Shown: piece by piece, positions 1-12,750 of the stretch
Position numbering within the stretch: position 1 is the first letter of the stretch
How the letters are laid out: each line of letters opens with the position of its first letter
DNA from: Bradysia coprophila
Lineage: Eukaryota; Arthropoda; Insecta; Diptera; Sciaridae
Direction of reading: 5' to 3'
Length of the DNA: 64,000 nucleotides
NCBI RefSeq assembly: GCF_014529535.1
Contig: NW_023503972.1
Span: forward strand, 5,704,001 to 5,768,000
Translations under genes and position numbers: made by a program
The notes under the pieces: generated by a model
The model's input: only the letters and a program-made list of their open reading frames with translations
Database searches by the model: none
What the model was told of the DNA's origin: nothing

Positions 1-15
1 TCCATAACATAACTT

Positions 16-107
16 GGGATAAAAATTAAAAGTCTCGTTTTCGTGTTCGGCTTCGCCTCGGATCAACAAAATTCACACGAAAACTCTACTTTTCATCTTT
101 TTATCCC
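16..107. repeat. Short imperfect inverted repeat (MITE-like)
   Basis: The left arm begins GGGATAAAAATTAAAAG and runs into TCGTTTTCGTG. The right arm carries CACGAAAAC and ends CTTTTTATCCC, its imperfect reverse complement. Total length is about 92 bp. No clear target duplication or coding capacity was seen. Confidence 0.5.
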
Positions 108-2075
108 TAGTCATGTAAAATACTATTACGACAATCATCGTTTGGAAACTAAAGCTCAATAATGTAATAGATTTTTCTTTAATTCTACTATACATCTAGT
201 ACATTCCGTTATGAGATTAATGAAGCCAGAACTCTACTTTACTCTTCTCTACTCTACTTTTTCGTAACCAGCTTCACTACTTTGACACTTCATGAATATT
301 TAGCAGAGTGAAGTTATTTCATCCTAGGAGCGCAAGTAATGAAGAAGTTGCGGTATCCTATTTAGAGTACCGTTTATTGGCTTCGCACTTTTTGTGTACA
401 CGTTTAATAACAGGCTCAATCATAGCACTGATCCAAGCAGTGATTTTTTTAACGGATGTTTAGCCTCTCTAAGATGATCTGCTACAAAATAAACAACATT
501 TTTTGATCCGCCACTGGTATAAATTTAATGAGAGCCACAAAAGTGGCAATAATTTTAAATTTTTAGTTCAAACAGATTGATAGAAATTCGCACAAATAAT
601 TGTCAAATAATATTTTTTAATGAAAATTTGTCAATAAACAATAGGTTTGTTCCAAGGTCATTTTGAAATGTCAAATTTCATCCACACAAGGCAACTTAAC
701 CTCACCTTTCAGGTTGACGAAAATTGTAACGAAAAATTTACAAAGAAAGTTCGGGTTTACAGTTATTTGGAACAAACCTATTGGATGAAACATTTAATTA
801 TTGAAACCAAAATACTGTCAACAACTAGAGCATGTGTGTCCAAAATAAAGTACACCGGCAACTCTGATCCACTCTGACCTTTTATAATGACAACATAGTA
901 GGGTTTTAGACGCATTACGCAGGCCTTTCTTGAAAAATCTGTTCTATTGCTTTTGCTTAATTTCAGATGCTATGGCTCAATGGATGGATATCCTAAACGT
1001 CCAACACCTATTCAGTCTTTAGTAGCAGTGGGAAAGATTACAAGTCACTAGGAACCTGACATTTTTGTTATTTATACAGAATTAACGAAATTAGCAGATT
1101 TAATGATTATACAGCGTGAAACGTTCGCTGGATTGGTAAAGGTTAACCAAAAATAGAAAATCTTACTCAAAAACTGGATTTTTAATCAAATTAATTGTCA
1201 ATTCCTATTGATCGCAACCGATTTCAGAAATATTTATGACTTACCAAAATCGATGTAGCGTGCCATAAAATAATAAAATTGTTTTACTGTGTGTTAAATC
1301 ACTCAATAATATGGACCATGAGCACTTCATTATCATCAATTTAGACCTTACTCTACACAAAAAAATGTTTCCACCAACGAGAATTTTGTAAAATTAAGTT
1401 TGTTGTTGTTATTGGCATAATAAAATACAGAAAAAGAATGTGATGGCGGTCATGCGTTCCCGAAGAGTAAATAATCGGAGATGATGACTGTCCTGTTAGG
1501 CCAAAAGTAGCCTTTCGGAAACTTTGATCTTCTTTCGTATTCCATTGGAAAAGTGGAATATTTCAGTGGAATACAAAAGAAGTTTAAAACTTTTCGGATA
1601 TTGGCCCCGAGGGTATTTTTCGCATTCGCTTTGCAGTATTTCTAAAACTTGATGTGAACTGCGACGCTTTAATATTGAATCTACAAAGAGTGGCAAAAAA
1701 TATTTTTTCCGCTTCTTTCCATAAAGAACGTTCAATGTTGAATATCAACGACATAGCTGGTCAGACTCTCGTGCGAATGCCCTTTATGGATTGCCGCTAA
1801 TGGCAAAAATACCACGACTTCGTCGCATATTTGAGACATATGTTACAGAAAATGTGGTTCCTTAAGTATATTAGGTAAAATCGACTTTGTGCTGTATTGT
1901 AAAATGTAAGAAGTTGGTCAATTACATATGTCATTTTTTACACAAGGGAAAGGTTTCCCTCCGAGCGAAGCGAGCGAGCAGACAGCAGTTAAAAACATTT
2001 TCATTTCTTTTGTAAACTTTTGTAAATTCATTGCACGTATAAAAAAAACTCTCTCAACTACAAACTAATTAATTT
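108..2075. other. AT-rich stretch without a recognised gene
   Basis: Apart from the TA-flanked MITE at 644-778 I see no supported gene. Open frames here (for example 1496-1735 minus, 79 codons) are short, lack homology I recognise and lie in low-complexity AT-rich DNA. Confidence 0.5.
644..778. mobile_element. 135-bp MITE with TA target duplication
   Basis: Terminal inverted repeats GGTTTGTTCCAA (644-655) and TTGGAACAAACC (767-778) are perfect. Both ends are flanked by TA (642-643 and 779-780), as expected for a TA-targeting DNA transposon such as the Tc1/mariner group. The element has no transposase. A short open frame (647-877) starts inside it and is not a gene. Confidence 0.7.
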
Positions 2076-2505
2076 CTAACCAAATGCGATGGCACCTCTG
2101 AACGCATCGAACGTTGCACTGTGACCGGAACGTAAGAATCCTTGACGACGATTTGCGCGTCGACGATGATTTGCGTTTAACGGATTGATTCGAGGTGGTT
2201 TATTTTCCTGGACAGGATAATGGGAACTGGGAAACCCATTGCATTTAGGAATCCAACGACCTTCGTTTGTATCGTACACAAAATGAGGATTAGCTAAATT
2301 GCAAAAAATTTATTTAGAAATGGAATTTGATCAATAGAGATGAAGAAAACAAATTACCTGGTACGTGGTATGCATAGGGCTCGGTATTGTAACCATCCAA
2401 ATCATATAGATCGTTCGATTGTAGACCACTTGGGTAGTAATACTCGACCGGAAATGCTTTGCTTAACGCAAATATTAAACTTAAACACAGTCCAAGAACG
2501 AACAT
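2076..2505 (-). CDS. Small secreted peptide precursor, two exons (unrecognised family)
   Basis: Exon 1 is 2505-2358 and exon 2 is 2293-2076, joined across a 64-bp GT-AG intron (donor CCAG|GTAATT, acceptor TTTAG|CTAAT). The product is 121 residues. Residues 1-17 (MFVLGLCLSLIFALSKA) look like a signal peptide. The start at 2505 is preferred over an in-frame ATG at 2565 because the hydrophobic segment follows it directly. The mature chain is Tyr/Pro/Asn-rich, has one cysteine, and contains a basic cluster (HRRRANRR) followed by a 22-residue tail that begins QGFLRSGH and ends GAIAFG at the stop. A dibasic site followed by Gln and a C-terminal Gly are typical of processed, amidated peptides. The Pro/Arg-rich part would also suit an antimicrobial peptide. 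A TATA box and initiator lie upstream. I do not recognise the family, so neuropeptide or antimicrobial roles are inference. Confidence 0.7.
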
Positions 2506-2583
2506 CTTGTTTTCTTTGGTATATTTTTGGAATAAAAACTTGCGCCGAAATAAGAAGCTGTGCACTTGTGAGATTGATTACAC

Positions 2584-2619
2584 GACTGACGGATAATTAA
2601 AATCAAAAACCGTTTTATA
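2584..2619 (-). promoter_or_regulatory. TATA box and arthropod initiator of the secreted-peptide gene
   Basis: On the minus strand TATAAAAC starts at 2619 and TCAGTC (arthropod initiator consensus TCAGT) spans 2589-2584. The spacing from the TATA start to the initiator A is 32 bases, which is canonical. The predicted 5' leader to the ATG at 2505 is about 82 nt. Confidence 0.65.
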
Positions 2620-2947
2620 TGAAAGAACATATTTTTTGGGTAAACAAAATACGCGTGATGCAAGTTAGAGTCTCTTCCATCCAGATTCTTCAAATATCTG
2701 AACAGATGTCGGTGCTGGGTGTCATAACTTTGGACGTGTAATTGTAATTCAAAAAACCGTGACACTGAACTTTCGCTATAACAGAAAATTTACACTTCAT
2801 CGATAGAGTTTGCATCAAATTCTAATTGTGAATAGTTGCTGAGTTCAGTCATAAAATCAGATGACCTATCAATTTTGAATCGGTGAAATCAATTTCCAAT
2901 ACAGCAACTCTCCACATATTGAAGGCTATGAATAGGCTGGTATTAGG

Positions 2948-3300
2948 TCGACCTGTGACCTGAAAATCGAAAACCTGACCCGATCTGAAAATTACGTGAC
3001 CTGATTTAAATTTGACCTGACCTGACCTGATTCAAATTTAACTTGACCTGACCTGACCTGTTTCAGCTTTTACCTGAAATGACCTGAACTGATCTGATTC
3101 ATTTCTCATATTCTTTTTGATTTATGTTGCGGACTTCCAAAATTATGTTTTTCGTCTCGTAGTTTCTTGCAGTTTATTTCTTTATTCAAAGTTACACGTT
3201 TGTCAAAACTTGTAGGCCAGGTTTTGGACTTTCAGGTTCAAGTCAGATCAGGTCAGGTCAAAATTTATCAGATCAGATTCAGGTCGAATCAGGTTCCGAG
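2948..3300. repeat. Foldback with arms of degenerate GACCTGA repeats
   Basis: Between 2948 and 3110 the words GACCTGA, ACCTGACC and GATCTGA recur many times on the plus strand. From about 3215 to 3300 the reverse-complement words (AGGTCAGGTC, CAGATCAG, TCAGGTCG) recur. A spacer of about 100 bp separates the arms. The layout is a palindrome whose arms are themselves degenerate 7-10 bp tandem repeats. Confidence 0.7.
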
Positions 3301-6300
3301 CCTTAAGTGACAGTTCGTCTGATTTTGTGAATGAAATTTAGAGTTGCCATAACAGAAAAATTTGATATTTGTTGTTAATGTGGTGCATATTTTCGCATGC
3401 GAAGATCGATAGACTTCACCCAAGACGTACCACGACTCCCACCCGTTATCCCATTAATAAATTAATCTTCTGTTCCAATTATGTCAGTCTGCTAGCTGCT
3501 ACCATACGTTGTTTCAGAAGAAGTCAATATTTCGTTAGGGTACCGTAAAGCGTCTGAACAATATCATAACATTAAATATGTCAATCAATTAACATATTAA
3601 CACACGAGCCATAATTAATTTAGACGCTTCTTGTCTTGTTTTAGTCATATTTGTTGATTGGATAGACTAAATGAGCTATTGATTAGCGAAAGTTATGGTA
3701 CCGTCCTTGTGACACACACGAGTTCCACACAGACAGTATATCCATGAATTTTGTTGATTTGGAAGAGGACTCTGGATTCCGTTATTGTAAAAAGCATGTT
3801 AGAAAAATGGTGGGAACTTTGGTGCGGTGATTCAGTCTTCAATCAAATCAAATTTTTCTCGATCTTCCACCATTCTAAAGAAAATTACGCAGTGATTTGT
3901 CTATTAGACTCTACGCCGTAGGTGAAATATTCGATACATAGATGATCGCAAAACCTCTTCAATCTGTTGAATTGCAACAGATACAGCATTTGTACGTAAG
4001 ATAATGCTGGGAGAAAATCGATTTGAAGTCGCCCGAACCGATCAATTATGGACTAGAAAAGTCCTCCAGACACGTTACGAAATAATATGAAAAAGAACTA
4101 TTTTAAAAAAGAATTTGGTTCAAATTTACTCTTTTATTCAAGCGGAAAAGGTCAACTTTTTTTTTCAAATGGTCAGCGATTCCGTCAACATAAAACTTCT
4201 GAGGAAATATTTTGGTATGTGATGGTGGCTGAGGTCAGCTACCATACCCAGTGGTCGACCCAAAAGAAAAGTAATGTTGCAAGGGTACAGCTCTATTTGA
4301 AAGTTGACCATATTTGGGCAGAGCGAGCTTCCAGTGGTGAGCGCGGACGTCAGGAAGTCTCAAAATTTCGGCCTTGAATAGGGCAACATTTCTAGAAAGT
4401 TTCAAGTTGCCATGTTTCTTCGTCAAGTTATTGGTAAAAATGTGTTTTTGTGCCTTAGAACAACGCACTTCAAGCAAAAGTGCTTCGAGTGGCAGCTGCG
4501 AAATACTATTTTCTATGAAAAATTTTTGGAATTTCATATATATTATTTCGGACGCAATCGAGTATGCCAAGTAAATGTGAAATTGTTGTAGAGTGATTTC
4601 ATTGTTATTGTTTGTGTGTTCCGTCGCACAAAAAACGTAGTTCGTAACTCAAGATGAAAGCAGAATTTTTCAGGAAACGTCGTACGCTTGTCCTAACGAG
4701 GCGAAATCGAAAAATTCAACTTTTCATCACTCGTAACGAAAAATACTATTCGATCACCTTCTGACTGATTTTTTTCAAAAATTAAAAATTTGTCTAAAGA
4801 ATTGGCGAGTTGACTCTTAATTAAAAAGATTCTGCATTACGGTTATCTCAGAAGACTGGATTGGATTGAAGTGGGCAAACAAACTAAACTTTCATAATCT
4901 TCTCGTTCAATACTATCTCTTGCTAGGGAGAGTATTGCCTCGTTGCAGCATTGGCTTCTCGTTTTCATTTGACTTTTCGAATATCTAACATTTCGATTAA
5001 ATTCAATGAGTTAGTTAAATGACGAAGAAAATAATTATGGTTGACCCATCAACCAATAATAAGAGTTGGTCCATGAATGCCTCTATGGCTTCAGTAAGTA
5101 TATCTTCCGTTCGATAAATTTTTACACATTTCACGTACCGCTTCGCATCTTTTTTTCTTGCAACAATAAATATTCATTGATTTGCTTATGTATACATAAA
5201 CGTATACCTACGACCTATCCTCTTTCTTTTCATATCGAAAAAGATTTTCCAGAGCGTAAAAATTCACGGTCGTTTACCGTATTAATACAGATGTCACGCA
5301 CACACAAGTATGTATTTTTGCACCATGCACATAATTCTGGCAATTCTGCGTTAAAGCTCGTCTCTTATACGCTACAGTTGTGTTAGGGTATCGAAAATAA
5401 GGCGTAAAGGGAAGAAGATGGATGAAATTTAATGTTCTGGAAAATTTCGTGTTAAATAATAGGTTGGATGTCTGATAAGAAGCCATGCATTGCAAGGCAT
5501 AAGAGGGAAGAAAAACCCGAAACAAATTAATGTCTTCTGTGATTGTCGGATAGGGGGTATTTTCTGTGTACAATCTTTTTGTGTACACACAACACATAGA
5601 AAGACGCACTAAAAACACGAAGCAACGAAAAATCATCCCCAGTTCATAGGTCACCAGGTCACCCGATTCCTACCTATTACCGTGATTTATTCGTCCATTT
5701 TAAGCGAACACGTCCTATTCGTAAATTATACAAAATAGCTTGCATTCCACACCGCCTAACATTAACGTGTAATAAATTCATATAAAGTCTATTCTACCGT
5801 ACGACTTTCGCATGGGTTTTTTCCCTTACAGCCGTTTGTTACATTTTATATGAGCCTCTCTCCCTAAACCAACATTAATTAACCGATACGAAATATTTTA
5901 TGACCGAAAACATCAAGCGCCATAAGTCTCTATGCATCTATTCCGAGAGTACGATGTTCTAAAAAAAAATCCCATCCATGAAACCATTACTCTCAGCTTT
6001 GGATGCGAACATTACGGAATGTGAAACACAAAACAACGAATTCTAATTACATTGGGCCTCCTCTTCTGTTGCATACCAATTCTTTTATTTAAATTTTAAT
6101 GAAATGAAACCGAGATGGATGAACGTGCCATTTTTAATTGTGAGCCAAATACACCTTTAAACGCTTCAAAACAACTGAGTTTTATACCTCTATTACCTAT
6201 CCAACGCGGCTGGCTTTCGAGAGTTATGGGTTTGAATGTTGAATTTAAGAGTTTTCCATTCCTTTTTTTGTGTGCAAAAGTCTGTTAGACTTTTCAAGGC

Positions 6301-6564
6301 ACTGCACACACAGTAATAAAAATGTAACTCGTTCATGTTAAATGATGATGAGGGTTTCGTTTAAGTATGGCAACGTGCTTTGTCTATATTGTCCACGAGA
6401 TGATAATGGAAATAGAAGAGGCGATGATGATTGTTCCTCTGTATTCCATTCATTTCCTCCTAAGTAAAGGAAAATGTCATAGACCATGTGACCACGAATC
6501 CACGTAATTTTCTATAAATGTTTTGGGTTACTTACATTCTCCAAGTTGAATGAATTTCACGGAA

Positions 6565-6810
6565 CGGTTAGAGGCTGTGAAATTTCAGCATGAATTTTCT
6601 TCAGTTGTTTTTCAACTGATCCACACAAACAATCAAAACTGTCTATACGTCTTTCTTTATAAGGTTTCACCACTATCACCGCACGTACGTGCAACAGCTT
6701 CAACAGTGTAAACAAGTATAAACAGTTCTGATTGCATGTGTGGATCAGATGAAAAACAGCTGAAGGAAACTCATGCTGAAATTTCCGGAAAATTTCACTA
6801 CCTCTGACTG
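6565..6810. mobile_element. Tc1/mariner-like MITE, about 246 bp
   Basis: The right end, read inward, is CAGTCAGAGGTAGTGAAATT and is followed outside by TA. The left end CGGTTAGAGGCTGTGAAATT is a diverged copy. The match continues inward through AGCATGA, CTTCAGTTGTTTTTC and GATCCACAC, so each arm is about 75 bp. No coding capacity. Confidence 0.6.
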
Positions 6811-9422
6811 TACGATCAGATTCATATGATCAGTCCAAGGTTCTGAAAGAACATTGTAAGGCATCTTTAAGTTGATCACGTAGGCGGTGGCAGCCACACT
6901 TCTCTGCTGCACCATCTAGGTTTGTGAAACTTTATTTGTCAATTTTAGTTTGCCCCCGTAACTTTTGAAGCTTAAATCCAATAAAAATTGCACCATACGA
7001 AGTCCAAAATTTGTATGATACTTTGTCCAGTTTAAGTCCTCTATTTAGACTTTTAGACTATACCAATCATGCTTGAAGTGCGTTGCTTATAGCCGCCGTA
7101 TCTCGCATAGTATCAGTATAGTATTCGAATTTTGTCATGCACTCCAGATGTTTCAACAAAAAAATTTTAATTTTATTTCAATCTTAAAGTGGAAACCCTG
7201 TCTTCCGCACCAATTTCTCCCCTCAAAGACATGAAAAGCACTTGAACTCTCTTTAATTAATGCAAATAGTAATGAACTTGAAGGGACACCTCTGGCAATA
7301 TCAAATCTGTCTTACAGAGTTAACAACTCTCACAAGTCACGTTATCGCGTATTATAGCTGCAGCAATAAACACAACATCACCAAGAGTCGTAACATTTGA
7401 AGAGTTTGTCTTTCCTACAACGCATTAATAATCGGCACCTGGAATGTCTGTGGGGGATTATACACTTTCTATGTAAATTAAACACCAAGTTTTCTCGTAA
7501 ACAAATTTTTTTTAATGCAATTTTGATAGGTCAATCGATTTCGTTATGCACCTAAAACTGTAACGCATGCGCACTCATTTACAACAAAATTGAACAATGT
7601 CGACTTTTGATAGAACGATAATAGCCTTGATGAAAATTTGGTTGTCCTCAAGAAACAAATGGTTGTTCGGCATACTCCAGAACGATGGTAGTTGCAGGGT
7701 TGAAATAAATCTGGTTCAGAGAAGTTGAAATTAAATTCTTGGAATGTTGAACTGAATGAAGCATTGATTTTCTGAAGGAAATTGCCAATAATATGCCAAA
7801 GGATAACATACCTCTGAATACTGCTACTGTACGCTCTACTATAAATTTTTTATTAAAGTGCCAACATTCCAGCATCATTTGTTACATACAGACAAAGAGA
7901 TTAGGTGATTGGCTGTGCACTTTTTTACGCTACGAAATGTAATTACAAACTTAAAATGCGATGCGAATTCAATCACGTACGCTGCTGTTTCGTCAATACT
8001 TGCTACGATTTTACTTTTGCACATTTAATGTACATTTTAAACTTATGATGCATAATAAAGGATTCATGCAATAGTGACGTTCACTTGTGAACGTGGGGAA
8101 GGGGAAGGTAGTGTAGTAGCAAAATCGGTCGAACATTTTGACTGAAATATTTGAAAAAAATTGGTAACTGTTGCCATGGAATGTCCTCTTATGGAGACTT
8201 CCATTACGTTACAGTAGTTACCGATATTCATAGCGAATTGAGTGTTAACTTTACGCGGTTTAAATAAAACTGGGGATATATACCAAAAAAGCAATGAAAA
8301 AAAATGTGGACGTCTTTATTGCACAACCCCTAAATATCCGATTGCAGTGAAACGAACGATGATACTTTACATGCAGAATCCGAAACGTTTTGTTGTTAGT
8401 CGTCGACACAAACATTTTTCAGTGTCTTTGGTTACCAGTTGTAAACGATAGATGTTCTGTTTCATCAGCTTCGGAACTGCTCACAGAATTCGTAGTAAAA
8501 GGTTCCAAAAGCTTTGTAAATGTATAACACGCTCTATGCTTGTAAAAGCCTTTATATAATTTACTGTTACGTAAGAAATATCTATTTCAGTCAACTGAAT
8601 ACTGTATCTAAACTACAACTTAGTCACATTCGTGTACATTTCTACTGTCTCATCCATTAACAATGCGCTCGTCTTTCTTTTTTATTTTAAGACCTTCACT
8701 TCATACATTAAGTTATCTAAGATTGATGGATATTCATACGCTGAAAATAATTAACTATACCAGGGAGGTAATGTGGTTTCCCTATGGAAAACACTTTTAT
8801 CTCGCTCGTATAGTAAAATAGCATAACTCGAGAAATAATTTGATATGTCGTATCGGATACTTGTACTCATCTGGATACGAAATATCAAATTACTTCCTTG
8901 ATACAGTAATCTACTCTTGTTCAGTGACCGTTCGCTCGACTTCTATTAAAAATCATTTTCTCTTTAGACCGCCTCACCGACAAATTTCACACCGAAATTT
9001 AATCGATTTCTGTAATCATTTTCTACTACAATGACTAACATGCTCATGTTCGAAAGTGTTCATGACACAGCCAACAATGTTGGTCCCATACCCCAATACG
9101 CAATAATTTTCAATAAAAATGTTATGGTAAAAGTAGGAAGTTGCGGTGGAGGATGTTCATTTGATTTATATGGCTGAGATGGTATTGCACATTGAGTCTA
9201 CCTACATTAATTATGGTGAGCACATCAACAATTTTCGAAACAATATGTGTTGAGTCTTTATGACCGAAAACACACTAGCAATTTTCAGTTGGTGAAATCA
9301 AAAATTATGCCACATTTTCCATTACTTGACGTATACTACAAATCTGAGTACAATGACAAATCTACACAACTGTCATGGCATGACGGTTCACATAAAAAAA
9401 TGTGTGAGAAAAACAAGCAATA

Positions 9423-9612
9423 CAGTGTTTAAGGAGAGCGAAAACCAGTTAAATTTAATTGGTCTCGGGGTCAGCTGTCAAATATTCATCAATGAAAAAA
9501 GAAATTGAGAGTTGAGCCCAGTTTAAATTTGTATGTGAATTCTCTCATTTTGACGTGTGACCCCGAGACCAGTTTAAACAAAGTGGTCAAAAATCGCTCT
9601 CCTTAAACACTG
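9423..9612. mobile_element. Tc1/mariner-type MITE, 190 bp, TA target duplication
   Basis: The element starts CAGTGTTTAAGGAGAGCG and ends with its exact reverse complement. Both sides are flanked by TA (9421-9422 and 9613-9614). A second block of inverted similarity (GGTCTCGGGGTCA / TGACCCCGAGACC) lies further in. The CAGT terminus and TA duplication match the Tc1/mariner superfamily. It has no transposase. Confidence 0.8.
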
Positions 9613-9735
9613 TATTACAAATTAGTTAGAGAACAAGCGAGGTGCGAACAATTTTTAATTTAGAGAAAACAAACTTCTGCAAGTCTTTTCGAGGAAATTA
9701 ATGGTTCGTGGGGTGGCAGAGTCTGTAATTGTGAA

Positions 9736-9831
9736 AACGGTTTTGTGAATTTTCATGAATTCTCACGATTTTCGTGATTTTTGAAATTCACGAAAATTGT
9801 GGAAATTCATGAAAATTCACGAAAAGTTTTC
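9736..9831. repeat. Hairpin of GTGAATTTTCATGAA-type words
   Basis: The words GTGAATTTTCATGAAT, TCACGATTTTCGTGA and TTCATGAAAATTCACG alternate over about 95 bp. The segment folds back from GAAAACGGTTTTGTGAA to TTCACGAAAAGTTTTC. It is non-coding low-complexity palindromic sequence. Confidence 0.55.
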
Positions 9832-12750
9832 ACGATGACTGGCAATTACCGGTCGTGGCAATCACAATGTCTTTTCTGTAACTCAACGCGAAGAAGACTA
9901 CTTTTGATCAATCAAATTTTCCTTTTGTTGTTCTGTCATTTTTGACAATTACTCCTCACTTCAGGATAATTTCGGCGGTTGGAAAAGCTTAATAAATGCT
10001 TAGGTTAGGTCCTTAAGTCACGAATTCCTTTGTGTGAATTGAAGAAAAATTTAAGGTGAAATTCACTGAAAAGCTTTTTTAATAGATTAATTCGAAAGAA
10101 TAAAAATCGGTGACCCTGATGACAAAGAGAAACACTCGCTTCGCTTGCATCCGTACACTCTCGCATTATGATCACTGTGCAGCGATAAAACTACAAATGA
10201 ACAATCGATGTAACCTTATAAATTGTGCGATAAAAGCAGAGCTGATGGTGGAGTTATCACGCAGTGATTGCTAAAAAAATCTACGTATTATGTTCAACCT
10301 GTCGTTACCAAGCACTCAAAACACATTCACAGCCGCTAAATTATTTCGTCTCGAAAAGTGAATCAATCAATCAAAATAAAAACGACTAATTCTACTGCAC
10401 AGTTTTGTTAAAATAAATAAATCTTCTCGTTTATTGCAAAAAAAAGTGGTAGAAAGAATTCGAAAATAAATATTAAGTACGACGGATGTTAAATACATGG
10501 AACACTAAATACAAAAAAAGTCAGCAGACGATTCCTCTATAAACGGAATCACCTGCTGCTTAGGTGGTTGGCTACAATTTCATTTTTTTTTAAATTAACA
10601 AATCCACTAAATTCATCATAGCCATCAAACAGAAACAAATTGTGTCTTAATAAAAATAATTAAAATAACCAAAATCGAACGTACCTCTTGAGATTTCAAA
10701 TTTTGTTTTTGATTTAAATTTTGAAATTTTGAATTTAGAAATGATGTGAATGGACGATTTCACTTTGCCTGTATGTTGGGAATAGAAAAGGTAGAACAAA
10801 CAACAAAAAAGGTTCATTAGTACGAAGAATTTTTTTGGTTAATTTTTTTGTTTGGGATGAATGATGCGCTCCGTTCACTTTATTCAGCATGATTTGGCGA
10901 TTTTGTTTTTTTTTTTGGTGAAGAGATTTTTCATTTTTATTCACACATGCTAGCTCGGTAAGTAAATGAAACGTTTTGTCACTCTGGGGCGATAATATAG
11001 CAATCTTTGTACAAAGTGTGAAAGTTTGGGGTGCGTGTAGCGAAGGTGTCATTATTCCATATCGTAACACTTCTCGTCCTGGTTGTGAGAATTCTGCTGA
11101 AATTACTGAATATTTGGTAAATTTTACTGAAATTTACCAGAATTTACCAAAAATGTTTTTCTGTAAAACTCCGTAATTTTCGTTGTATTTCAGAAAATTT
11201 CGGCAATTTTTAGTAAAGTTTCGTTAAATTTTCAGTAATTTCAGTAAATAAAATTCACAATAAATGACCCTGCTTCAAACTGAGGCTTACTATCGACCCG
11301 GTGTAAGAGTTTCTTAAAAACTTAACGAATAACAGCCCATTTACTTTGAGGTAACATTCGTTGAGTTTTTGCTGATCACGTACGATTTGTCCGAAAAGCT
11401 TTTTGCGGTGAAACAAGCTCTTTAGGTCTACTCTATCAAACAGCATTGTGACGTAAGCCTGTAGTAGTGTATTATATCACTATAACTGAAAAGATGTGTC
11501 TTGTAATCAGGTAAAGTGCTTTTGTTGGAAAATCTCCACGTTTCATATGTATAGCATTTTTTGTCCCGCTTACCCTCTAGAAAAGTTCTACGAAATATGC
11601 AAATGTCGTTCCAGATATTTTCGATTTCGATAAAAGTAACAAAATGGGGCTGCCTTTCCCACCCGAGGTGACTCTGCCGAAACTACCTGAGGGCGGTTTT
11701 GGTGGAAACCTTATTTCGTTATGTTTGTCGAAATAGTTATTTATGCCACCGATTGATAAATGGTTTTTTAGGCACGATAACATAGATGTGTGGATTGTAA
11801 ATGTCGACCGCAGGCCGAGCGTGACAGTACACATCGTGTACCTAAAAAGAACATTTATCACCGAATTGTGTACAACGTTTTCCTCAATAATGGCAATGAA
11901 TACGTTGTGAAGAAAGGCACTAGTGTCGAAAAGAACCTCATTTCGTGCGTTATGGACAGCTCATTTTTTTTCTAAACCAAATTACAAAAAGTCATTTACT
12001 TTCCCCAGCTAGCATGTAAAATATCGTACGTAATTTCTTGGAAATTCGTTGTTTTGGCTCTGGTGACTATGTCACTCATCTTCTCCCAATCAAAAAAAAA
12101 AAATTGCTAAAAAACGAATGTCCAAGCAATGACGTAGTACACTAAATTTATTGTATCATGTGATGGAGTAATGTAAGTATGATAGGAAAAGTGCAGGATG
12201 GCAAACAATAAAAGTTGAAGGAGAAAAAAATCTCGTAACATTTCCAGGAGAGATTCGTAAAGACACAGTGGCGATACATTAATACAAATATCGGATGTGT
12301 CGGTTGTCTTTATGAACCTGTCCGTGTTAAATAAGGATAACTACAAAGAAAACCTGACGAAAATTCTTAAAAAATTTACAAAATAAATAAACAAACTGAT
12401 CAGGATAGTAAAAGAGAATTTAACTGCATATAGTGTGTAGTGCTTGTTCATGATTGTGTTCGTGTGGTGTGTTTGTGTACTTTGTGCGCGCTGTTAAGCT
12501 CATATTTTTTCGTTAAATGTAAATTATTTGTTTTTTTCGTTTGCATATGTTCGCCTCATGTAAAACTTAGTTTTCTTTTTGGTTCATTTGTCATTTTCGA
12601 TTGGATGTACAGGAATCAACGAGCAATCAAAACGGGCAAATCAAAAACCGGGACAAAAATGTAAAAAAAATAGTAAAAAGTAACCAAAAGAAAAACTGAA
12701 TTCGATGATGGGGATCACAAATTATGAGCTAGGAAATCAATGCCAACACA

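Larger units (their letters stand above)
2620..12750. other. 10-kb gene-free stretch
   Basis: No open frame here resembles a known protein or joins to neighbours with convincing splice sites. The stretch contains the listed GACCTGA foldback, two Tc1/mariner-like MITEs and a GTGAATTTTCATGAA hairpin. It also holds a degenerate run of TTTACTGAAATTTACC-like words at about 11,090-11,250. Otherwise I see only AT-rich sequence. Confidence 0.45.

Noticed and set aside
4087-4574. Overlapping open frames on both strands (96, 111 and 66 codons)
   Set aside because: Mutually overlapping, no homology recognised, no splice or promoter context. Probably chance.
5274-5654. 126-codon minus-strand open frame with a hydrophobic start
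   Set aside because: Overlaps a plus-strand frame, has no recognisable domain and no promoter signals. The hydrophobic start alone is weak support.
10735-11070. 111-codon minus-strand open frame
   Set aside because: Low-complexity Lys/Thr/Leu-rich translation of AT-rich DNA, with no homology and no splice context.
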